Below are positions 5,375 to 11,084 of a stretch of DNA of 11,084 nt, one piece after another (positions within the stretch are counted from its first letter, which is position 1; each line of letters opens with the position of its first letter). The translations under genes and the position numbers were made by a program. The notes below the pieces were generated by a model. The model saw only the letters and a program-made list of their open reading frames with translations. It had not been told where the DNA came from and did not search any database. Origin of the DNA: Verrucomicrobiia bacterium (lineage in GTDB: Bacteria > Verrucomicrobiota > Verrucomicrobiia > Verrucomicrobiales > Akkermansiaceae); assembly GCA_947460915.1 (NCBI GenBank), contig CANHKJ010000078.1, positions 1 through 11,084 of the forward strand. The letters are read 5' to 3'.

Positions 5375-7507
5375 TTAGGGGAGAGCGCGTGTCGCTTTCG
5401 CGATGGCTTGATTGGCTGCGCGGACATCAGCTTCATGAACACCTGCTTTGCTACCGTGCTGCCATGTGAATTGACTCAAGGTTTGGTTCAGCGCTTCGAT
5501 AGCTTTGATTGCTTCGGTGCCTCCATCAGCTTTGGCTTTGGCGCGAAGGATGTGGATTTTTTCCCAAGACTCAATGCCATCGCGCAGACGCTCGAAGCGC
5601 ACCGATGAACGATTTCCAGGGTAGACGAGAAAGCAATCACCGGATGGCCAAGAGGTGAAGTCCGTGGATTCCAGTGGGTTCTTCACCCATGAATTATAGG
5701 CCCAGCGCAGGTAGCCGTCCATGTCTGCTGCGGCGGCAAAGAGCCCGAGCCATTCCGCTTCAGCAGGAGGAGAAAATGTAAAGGTGTTAGGAACAGGAGG
5801 GCTGGTGCAGGTGTAAAAGGTGGTCTTTTTCCCTGCGGCTCGGCGTTCTGCAATGAGTGGTAGCAGGCCATCGCTGTGTTGAATGATTGGAGAGATGTCG
5901 GCGAATTCGCGAGTGAGTTCGCTAGGTGCATTGATCGCGGAAGCGATGCCAATTTCTGGTGCATGCTTTTCGATCGTGGCCATGGCTCCGCGCATGAGTT
6001 CGTCAGGGCGCTCGTCGATGCCAATGTTGGTGCGCTTTAGCCAGCCTTTTTCACGGAGATGACGAACGAAATCCTCGAGGAATCGGCCCCAGTGTTCATC
6101 ATAATCTGGCGTTCCGGGGCGCAGTGCGGCATCGATGTTAGAGGCGCTTGCTTCATCGTAGTAACGGAACTTGAGCGACCAAGGAATCATCGTATAGCAA
6201 TGGATGCGCGCGTTTTTCATGCCGACTTCATCGGACATGAAGGAGACCCAGGCATCGAAGTTTGTGTAGTCAAAGTGCCATGATCCATCCTTACGCTTGG
6301 TCCATTCGATCATGGACGGGAAGGCATCATAGGTCTGACCGTTCCATGCCTCATGCACCAAGGTGGTGGTGATGGTTTTTTGTCCCGCATCGGCAAGGCG
6401 TTTCATCATCGGCTTCATCAGCGCAAAATGTTCTGGTGACCATGCGGGTACGTCATGCCAGCGAGCCACCGATTCGGGGTGTTGCCAAAGATCGAGGTGA
6501 AATGACCAATCGGCGGGCGCCGGTAGTGTGGCAGAAAGCACTTCGACTTCGATGGGGAAATCTAGTGTGCCTGAGTCGCTACGCACGCGCAGGCCACCAC
6601 GAAAGAGCCCGGGTTTGCTGTCGGCGGGGACATCGATGCTGATCCAGATTGGGCGATTCATTCCTGCGGTGAGGGGCATCTGCGTGGCAGTATCGATGAT
6701 GTCACCTTGTGGTTTGCCATTGGCTAGGGTGTAGCGGATGAAATTGGCATCCAAAGTGAGCGCTTTACTGCCTGCTTGTGAAAGTGCCATTGCTTCAAGG
6801 CGAAGATTTTCCTGTGCGCTAAATGCAGTGACGAGCACCTGCGCATTGACACGCTCGCCACGCCATGCGCTGATTTTGACGCCAGCTTCGGCTGGTGCGA
6901 GTTCACAGGCGCCACTGGGTGGATACCGACGATCAACGCTGCCGACTCCACCTGTGAGACCTGCGGTAGGAGCCTCGGCATAACCTTCGATTTCCACGAT
7001 GTGCCCACCTTTGTTATTGCCGGTGGAGTTTTTCAAAAAAGTGCTGCGGACGTAGCGAACTTCGCGTGGTTCAAAACGAAAGAGATCGCCCTCGGCTGTG
7101 GCTGCGATGGAATTAGCGCTGTGGTCACCGAGAATGAACCAGGATTTTTCGTCAACGGAACCTTCGACTTTGTATTGGTAAATGCGGCCATCGCTCCAAT
7201 ACGGCCAGATGCGAATGGCGGATAGTTTTTTTGCTGCTCCGAGATCAATCTGATGCCATACGGGTAAATTTTCGCAGGCCCAGTGCGATGTAATATCGCG
7301 GTTGCCATCGACAGCCAGTGCGGGTGTCTGTTTGTCCCAATGACCGCTCGCTCTGACCTTGGTGCGGAGAAATAGGTTGCTTGAGCTACCCGTGGCAGCT
7401 TCTGTGAGGGGCTCGTATTTTGGTCTACGCTCTGGTTGTGCGGAGAGCGGAAAGAGCACAGCGGACCATCCGACTGTGCAGGAAAAGAATGCAAAAAAAC
7501 GTGTCAT
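5375..7507 (-). CDS. Exported DUF4091 glycoside hydrolase-like protein with N-terminal discoidin domain
   Basis: 710 residues. A signal peptide covers about residues 1-23 (cleavage near PLSA-Q). Residues 41-180 form an F5/8 type C (discoidin) domain: ALAVDGN, WHQIDLGAAKKLSAIRIWPY, YKVEGSVDEKSW, EVRYVRST and VEIEGY. Residues about 205-325 look like the beta-sandwich that precedes the barrel. Residues about 335-645 are TIM-barrel-like and end in the DUF4091 (PF13320) signature G-D-C-F-L-V-Y-P-G, SSVRFERLRDGIE. An Asp-Glu pair (498-499, in NIGIDER) sits where DUF4091 and GH123 proteins carry their catalytic Asp-Glu, which suggests substrate-assisted hydrolysis of an N-acetylated sugar; this is inference. 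A helical tail follows. The ATG at 7507 directly starts the signal peptide, and a TTGACA box lies just upstream. Substrate unknown; likely periplasmic or surface. Confidence 0.88.
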   Translation of the reverse strand: MTRFFAFFSCTVGWSAVLFPLSAQPERRPKYEPLTEAATGSSSNLFLRTKVRASGHWDKQTPALAVDGNRDITSHWACENLPVWHQIDLGAAKKLSAIRIWPYWSDGRIYQYKVEGSVDEKSWFILGDHSANSIAATAEGDLFRFEPREVRYVRSTFLKNSTGNNKGGHIVEIEGYAEAPTAGLTGGVGSVDRRYPPSGACELAPAEAGVKISAWRGERVNAQVLVTAFSAQENLRLEAMALSQAGSKALTLDANFIRYTLANGKPQGDIIDTATQMPLTAGMNRPIWISIDVPADSKPGLFRGGLRVRSDSGTLDFPIEVEVLSATLPAPADWSFHLDLWQHPESVARWHDVPAWSPEHFALMKPMMKRLADAGQKTITTTLVHEAWNGQTYDAFPSMIEWTKRKDGSWHFDYTNFDAWVSFMSDEVGMKNARIHCYTMIPWSLKFRYYDEASASNIDAALRPGTPDYDEHWGRFLEDFVRHLREKGWLKRTNIGIDERPDELMRGAMATIEKHAPEIGIASAINAPSELTREFADISPIIQHSDGLLPLIAERRAAGKKTTFYTCTSPPVPNTFTFSPPAEAEWLGLFAAAADMDGYLRWAYNSWVKNPLESTDFTSWPSGDCFLVYPGNRSSVRFERLRDGIESWEKIHILRAKAKADGGTEAIKAIEALNQTLSQFTWQHGSKAGVHEADVRAANQAIAKATRALP

Positions 7508-7513
7508 GACAGA

Positions 7514-7541
7514 GTCGTAGTGCGAGCGTGAGATTTGTCAA
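7514..7541 (-). promoter_or_regulatory. Candidate sigma-70-type promoter for the DUF4091 gene
   Basis: On the minus strand, a perfect TTGACA (7541-7536) is followed after 16 nt by TACGAC (7519-7514), a poor -10 match. If used, transcription would start at about 7507-7508, at or one base before the ATG, giving a leaderless or nearly leaderless mRNA. The strong -35 and weak -10 leave this as a moderate call. Confidence 0.45.
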
Positions 7542-7610
7542 GCCGAGAGGGGCTGTAGCGATTTCACCAAGAGGTGTAATTCAGCGAAAAAGGAAGATTT
7601 GCGAATCAGC

Positions 7611-7638
7611 TTGTCATCCCTGAGTGAAGTGATAGTAT
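7611..7638 (+). promoter_or_regulatory. Candidate sigma-70-type promoter for the SHD1 gene
   Basis: TTGTCA (7611-7616, five of six matches to TTGACA), a 16-nt spacer and TAGTAT (7633-7638, four of six matches to TATAAT). The predicted start near 7645 gives a leader of about 13 nt, beginning with the AAATACACAA motif. It lies in the 150-nt divergent gap shared with the DUF4091 promoter. Confidence 0.5.
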
Positions 7639-7657
7639 TTGAGTAAATACACAATCT

Positions 7658-8101
7658 ATGCAGCAACGATCATTTTTCCTATGGATGGGCCTTGTCACAT
7701 GTTTGCATGCGCAAACACCGAAAACCCCTACGGCATTTGTGCCACGAAATATCGATGGCTCGCAAGACATTCAGCCAAACATCGCGCCCTCACGAACAAA
7801 AGATGAAATCATAACCCGTGCTGTTACGCATGTGGTTCTCGGTGATCAGCGTCAGTGGGCTAGCGCTGATGGACGAACAATCGAGGCGAAGTTGATCGCG
7901 TTTGAAGACCTTGTCATGGAAAGTAAAAAGGGCGTTGCCCCTGTAATGCCCGACCCACCGAAATATCCCACGGTGGTGCGAGATGGAAATATTCGACTAT
8001 CGGTGAATCAGAAACCCGTTGTCATCTCGTTGTCCAAGTTGAGTGCGGCGGATCAAGACTATATCGAAAAAATTCGCGTTCGCCACGCTGCAAAGCCCTG
8101 A
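7658..8101 (+). CDS. Small exported SHD1-domain protein
   Basis: 147 residues. A short signal peptide (MQQRSFFLWMGLVTCLHAQ, cleavage probably after HA) is followed by a Pro/Thr-rich stretch and an SHD1-like domain: R-Q-W-A-S-A-D-G-R-T-I-E-A-K-L-I (65-80) and VVISLSKLSAADQDYIEKI (121-139). SHD1 modules of this kind are common in exported proteins of Planctomycetota and Verrucomicrobiota; their role there is not established, though the eukaryotic Sla1 version binds peptide motifs. Between the two halves lies a Pro-rich insert (about residues 90-108, including PVMPDPPKYP) that is longer than the usual loop. The stop is 3 nt from the end of the convergent glgA gene, and no terminator for this strand was seen. 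Confidence 0.8.
   Translation: MQQRSFFLWMGLVTCLHAQTPKTPTAFVPRNIDGSQDIQPNIAPSRTKDEIITRAVTHVVLGDQRQWASADGRTIEAKLIAFEDLVMESKKGVAPVMPDPPKYPTVVRDGNIRLSVNQKPVVISLSKLSAADQDYIEKIRVRHAAKP
8067..8088 (-). terminator. Possible weak terminator for glgA, inside the SHD1 gene
   Basis: On the minus strand, GCGT (8088-8085) pairs with ACGC (8079-8076) around GGCGA, then GAA and six T residues (8072-8067). The stem is only four pairs, so the call is weak, but it lies 17 nt past the glgA stop in the right orientation. Confidence 0.3.
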
Positions 8102-8104
8102 AGC

Positions 8105-9631
8105 TCAGTGCGGCATGGGATTGTCATCCACGAGTGGGCGGGCGAGCATTTCCTCATACATGGCAATGTATTGCTCGGCCACTTCCTCGTGATTGAAGCG
8201 TTGCTGTGATTCGCGCATCACGCGGCGAAGGTGCTCTTCTTTGACTTCCAGAGGTAATCGATAAAACTGCATCGCCTGATCTGTGGCCCAACGCAAGGAG
8301 GAAGGATCGTAATGATCGAAGCGGAAGCCATTTCCCGTGCCATTTTGCACATCGAGATGATTGATGGTGTCGTAAAGTCCGCCCGTGGCGTGAACGACGG
8401 GAAGTGATCCGTAAATGGGCGCGGTCATCTGCGGTAGACCACAAGGCTCGAACAAGGAGGGCATGAACATGAAGTCAGACCCAGCATAGCCAAGGCGTGA
8501 TAAGCGTTCATCGAAGTCAACGATCGCAACACGCTCTTGTAGCCCGAATTCGCGCACGATTTGGTGGAAATATTTCTGATGAGGCCCATTGGCGATTACG
8601 GCGATTTGCAGATCCTCGTCCCAATAATCGGAGACTAAGCGTTGAAGAATATCCGACAGCAATTGTGGTCCTTTTTGCACGGGATCGAGACGGGATGGCC
8701 AGAAAAATAGTGGAGCGTTCGGATTTTCTGTGAGATTCAGCTCGCGTTGCAGGGCAAGTTTGTTGGCCTTTTTGCCCTCGATCACATCGATGAAATGGTA
8801 TTGTTTTTCGATGCAAGGATCGGTCTCAGGATCATAAGAAACATCGGGTGCATTGAGGATACCTTTGGCGCAGCCCGCGTAGTATTTGTGGCGCAGCTCG
8901 GTACGCACCGAGTCAGGCACCATCGGATGCCAGCCCTCGACGATTTCCCACAGGAAGCGCGGACTGACCGTATTGATGAAGTGAGCGGAAAAAATTCCGC
9001 TTGTGAGCAAATCCACGGGCATGGTATTACGGGCATGCTCATAGTTGTAGGGCAGCCCATCATAGTAGAGGTTGTGCCAGAATTCAGCGGCATCGATGCC
9101 ACTGTCTTCAATTTCTGGTAGCCTCACGCGCTGAGTGTGGATGTTATGAACCGTAAAAAGGCTCTTGATGCCGCGGCGGCGAGCCATGCCAGGAATCAAG
9201 CCTGTCATCCAGTCATTGCAATGAATCAGGTCAGGTCGGGCATTGGGGATAATATGATTGATAACTTCCCTCTGGAAAACCATGGCAATTTTCGTCGATT
9301 CCTCGGTGTAACCCGAATACACTTGCTCGCGGTAGTAAAAAATCCGGTCTTCAGCGAGATGGATGTGGGCATTGGGCAAAACCTCGTAGTATGTCCGCAA
9401 CTGCTTTTCGTGAAAACTGAAAACATCACCTTGGAACATGCGGCGGTAGTTCGGCAGGGCGACGTGGACATCCGCGCCGAGTTCAAAGAGTGCGGAAACG
9501 AGCGAGGCAGAGACATCGGCGAGGCCTCCGGCTTTGGCGGACATGCGCTGCGTATAGTTCCCCATTCCTGAGGGCAGGTAGGTAATTTCTGGGGTTACGA
9601 TGAGAATGCGTGGTCGTGTGGTGGAAGACAT
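8105..9631 (-). CDS. glgA: Glycogen/starch synthase (GT5)
   Basis: 508 residues, the normal range for bacterial glycogen synthase, which transfers glucose from ADP-glucose (possibly UDP-glucose) to the non-reducing end of an alpha-1,4-glucan in the cytoplasm. N-terminal GT-B half: ILIVTPEI, the nucleotide-sugar motif K-A-G-G-L-A-D-V (33-40), HVALPNYR, LIHCNDWMTGLIP with N139-D140, and TVHNIH. C-terminal half: WPSRLDPVQKG with Arg314 and Lys320, and LFEPCGLPQ with the conserved Glu395, then HATGGLYDT. E15 and K33 are 17 residues apart, against about six in E. coli GlgA, so there is an insertion of roughly 12 residues beside the K-x-G-G-L loop. The ATG at 9631 is the first Met of the fold and has no Shine-Dalgarno sequence. 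The pyrophosphatase gene lies 119 nt upstream on the same strand; that gap shows no convincing terminator or promoter. Confidence 0.94.
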   Translation of the reverse strand: MSSTTRPRILIVTPEITYLPSGMGNYTQRMSAKAGGLADVSASLVSALFELGADVHVALPNYRRMFQGDVFSFHEKQLRTYYEVLPNAHIHLAEDRIFYYREQVYSGYTEESTKIAMVFQREVINHIIPNARPDLIHCNDWMTGLIPGMARRRGIKSLFTVHNIHTQRVRLPEIEDSGIDAAEFWHNLYYDGLPYNYEHARNTMPVDLLTSGIFSAHFINTVSPRFLWEIVEGWHPMVPDSVRTELRHKYYAGCAKGILNAPDVSYDPETDPCIEKQYHFIDVIEGKKANKLALQRELNLTENPNAPLFFWPSRLDPVQKGPQLLSDILQRLVSDYWDEDLQIAVIANGPHQKYFHQIVREFGLQERVAIVDFDERLSRLGYAGSDFMFMPSLFEPCGLPQMTAPIYGSLPVVHATGGLYDTINHLDVQNGTGNGFRFDHYDPSSLRWATDQAMQFYRLPLEVKEEHLRRVMRESQQRFNHEEVAEQYIAMYEEMLARPLVDDNPMPH

Positions 9632-9750
9632 GGACGTCAGGGGAATAGAAAGTTTTGTGCCAGTTCGCAGACTTAGTATGACTTTTTTTTATTCTATCCG
9701 CCAAGCAAAACCGTTCATTAATTTCGCGTATCCTGCTAAGACATGCGGAA

Positions 9751-11084
9751 CTAACGACGCGCCACACGGATGGCCTGACAAACAGCGGGAAAAATCTGCT
9801 TTTTCCTGCTGACCACGCCCGGTGCCGAGAACGAGTGATGAGCGATGCGCTCGTAGGGGAGGCTTTGCAGCAAGGATTCATTGCCAACGGCAAGAATGTG
9901 GCTGTAGTGCTCGGTGACATCCGTGATGACTAAGCAAATCAAATCAAGCTGCTCTTTTTCCACGAGATCATGCAAATGGGCGAGAAGTTCGTCCTTGCGC
10001 CCAGTCAGCGCTTCCATGCCGAGTTCTTCTACCTGGGCGATGGAAATTTTTAGCCCTTCATCACTGAATTCTTTGCGGTCAGCATTGACGATCTCGTCGA
10101 CGGTGCCATTGGCTAAAAGTGAACCGATGGCGAAAAATCGGCGTGTAAAATCAGCAGCTTCCACGCCTGCGACGTCGGCTAGCCAGCCCAACATATCGCG
10201 ATCAAGATCAGTTGTCGTGGGTGAGGTGAGATTGAGAGTATCGGACACAATTCCAGCCAAAAGGCAGAGCGCGACTCCTGGCTCAGGCGTGAGATCACGA
10301 TGGGAGAACTTCCGCGCTACTAAGGTCGAGGTGGAGCCGACGGGCTCGTTGAGGTATCGAATCGGCTCGCGCGATACGAGATTTCCTGCGAGGCGGTGGT
10401 GATCCACAACTTCGACGATTTCCGCTTCCTCTACGCCGCGAACGGCCTGAGCGTATTCATTGTGATCCACAAGCGCTAGACGCAGGCGTGGAGGGTCGAT
10501 CAAGTCCGACTTAGAAACCACTCCGAGCAGGCGATGGTCATCGGGTGAAAGAACGGGGAAAAGTTCCTGTGCCAGAGCAGAAATGCGTTTTTTCAGCAGT
10601 GTGACGGGCTCGGAAGCTGCTACGGTGATGAATCCTTCATCGAGGACATTGCGAACCGTGCGCGAGCAACGGATGAGAGTAGTGCAGGAAGCTGTATCTT
10701 GCTTAGCGAGAAGTAGGCAGATGTTTTTCTCCGCAGCACGTTTTTCCAGTTCGGGATCGATTTGATAACCTCCTGTAATCAGTAGCGCGCGCACGCCGAA
10801 CTCGATGGCGAGATTATGAACGTAGGGGCGATCGCCGCAGATCACCAAAAAGCGATGCACCGTGCCCTCGGCCCGTGCTTGAAGCAGACGTTTCTCGACG
10901 GTATTTTGCGAAGATGCTCCCACCAAAATGATCAGATTTTCCTCATCCTCCGAGTTGGGGCAGGGGGCTCCTGCTGTTTCGGCCTGCAAGGTGTCGGCCA
11001 TTTTTTTCAACGCCACGAGTACCGTGCGCACGGCTAGTCCTTGGGTTTCTGCGGGAAGCAAAAGTTCTAACAAGTCAAGATAAC
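9751..11084 (-). CDS. ppaC: CBS/DRTGG-type family II manganese-dependent inorganic pyrophosphatase, 5' end outside window
   Basis: The frame runs off the right edge; Tyr-Leu-Asp-Leu are coded before the TTG at 11073, so the true start and the first metal-binding DHH motif are missing. In order from that TTG: the end of a CBS half, a DRTGG-like region (about residues 45-140, with ALLITGGYQID), a second CBS motif (about 148-192, ending VVSKSDLI), then the pyrophosphatase core with V-D-H-N-E (202-206), V-D-H-H (223-226) and SDTLNL with Asp278. The C-terminal DHHA2 domain ends with the phosphate-binding S-R-K-K-Q (422-426). Family II enzymes hydrolyse PPi to phosphate using Mn or Co; CBS-DRTGG versions are regulated by adenine nucleotides and diadenosine polyphosphates. 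No key residue visible here is missing. The glgA gene follows after 119 nt. Confidence 0.92.
   Translation of the reverse strand, partial: YLDLLELLLPAETQGLAVRTVLVALKKMADTLQAETAGAPCPNSEDEENLIILVGASSQNTVEKRLLQARAEGTVHRFLVICGDRPYVHNLAIEFGVRALLITGGYQIDPELEKRAAEKNICLLLAKQDTASCTTLIRCSRTVRNVLDEGFITVAASEPVTLLKKRISALAQELFPVLSPDDHRLLGVVSKSDLIDPPRLRLALVDHNEYAQAVRGVEEAEIVEVVDHHRLAGNLVSREPIRYLNEPVGSTSTLVARKFSHRDLTPEPGVALCLLAGIVSDTLNLTSPTTTDLDRDMLGWLADVAGVEAADFTRRFFAIGSLLANGTVDEIVNADRKEFSDEGLKISIAQVEELGMEALTGRKDELLAHLHDLVEKEQLDLICLVITDVTEHYSHILAVGNESLLQSLPYERIAHHSFSAPGVVSRKKQIFPAVCQAIRVARR

Noticed and set aside
8747..9571. Plus-strand open frames of 124 and 144 codons
   Set aside because: Both are antisense to glgA, whose motifs are intact throughout; no signal, start context or recognisable domain supports them.
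9632..9750. Terminator or promoter in the gap before glgA
   Set aside because: The T-run seen there is on the plus strand (an A-run in the glgA direction) with no adjacent stem, and no -35/-10 pair with acceptable spacing was found.
9914..10402. 162-codon plus-strand open frame
   Set aside because: Ser/Arg-rich shadow of the pyrophosphatase core; the opposite strand carries the intact DHNE, DHH and SDT motifs.
1..11084. CRISPR array, insertion sequence, tRNA or defence system
   Set aside because: No short direct repeats with spacers, no transposase or terminal inverted repeats, no cloverleaf and no defence-type proteins were seen. The only direct repeat array is the protein-coding one at 22-627.

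Overview
The window reads as an ordinary chromosomal segment of a bacterium, most likely a member of the Verrucomicrobiota. That is inferred from the gene mix: a 32-residue DP-x-A-A-x-x-W tandem-repeat protein, an SHD1-domain protein, a DUF1080 (3-keto-disaccharide hydrolase-like) protein, a DUF4091 protein with a discoidin domain, a lipoprotein Dabb domain, and a glycogen synthase with an extended N-terminal loop. No clear Shine-Dalgarno sequence was found before any of the nine complete genes. No marker gene that fixes the taxonomy is present. No rRNA, tRNA, CRISPR array, insertion sequence or phage gene was seen.

Layout. 1-1583 (+): the 3' end of a solenoid-repeat protein gene, then an RlpA-like lipoprotein (13 nt downstream) and a Dabb-domain lipoprotein (61 nt further), probably one envelope-related transcript closed by a hairpin at 1607-1645 that can also serve the opposing gene. 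1665-4134 (-): DUF1080 exported protein, a single-domain rhodanese, and an RlmD/TrmA-type rRNA m5U methyltransferase. The gap before the rhodanese holds two overlapping alternative hairpins and a T-run, arranged like a terminator or attenuator. 4317-5273 (+): an outer-membrane beta-barrel protein followed by a strong intrinsic terminator. 5375-7507 (-): a large exported DUF4091/discoidin protein, probably a glycosidase. 7658-8101 (+): a small exported SHD1 protein. 8105-11084 (-): glycogen synthase GlgA and, upstream of it, a CBS/DRTGG-type family II pyrophosphatase cut by the window edge.

How the genes may work together. The DUF4091 and DUF1080 proteins point to extracytoplasmic glycan breakdown and the barrel protein may be an outer-membrane channel, but the three are not in one operon. 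Pyrophosphatase and GlgA on one strand could be linked through PPi removal during ADP-glucose synthesis. Most annotations are recognisable family members. No clear new multi-gene system is visible. The most testable leads are the attenuator-like leader at 2757-2796, a shared AAATACACAA leader motif, initiation without Shine-Dalgarno sequences, and the GH123-like Asp-Glu pair in the DUF4091 protein.
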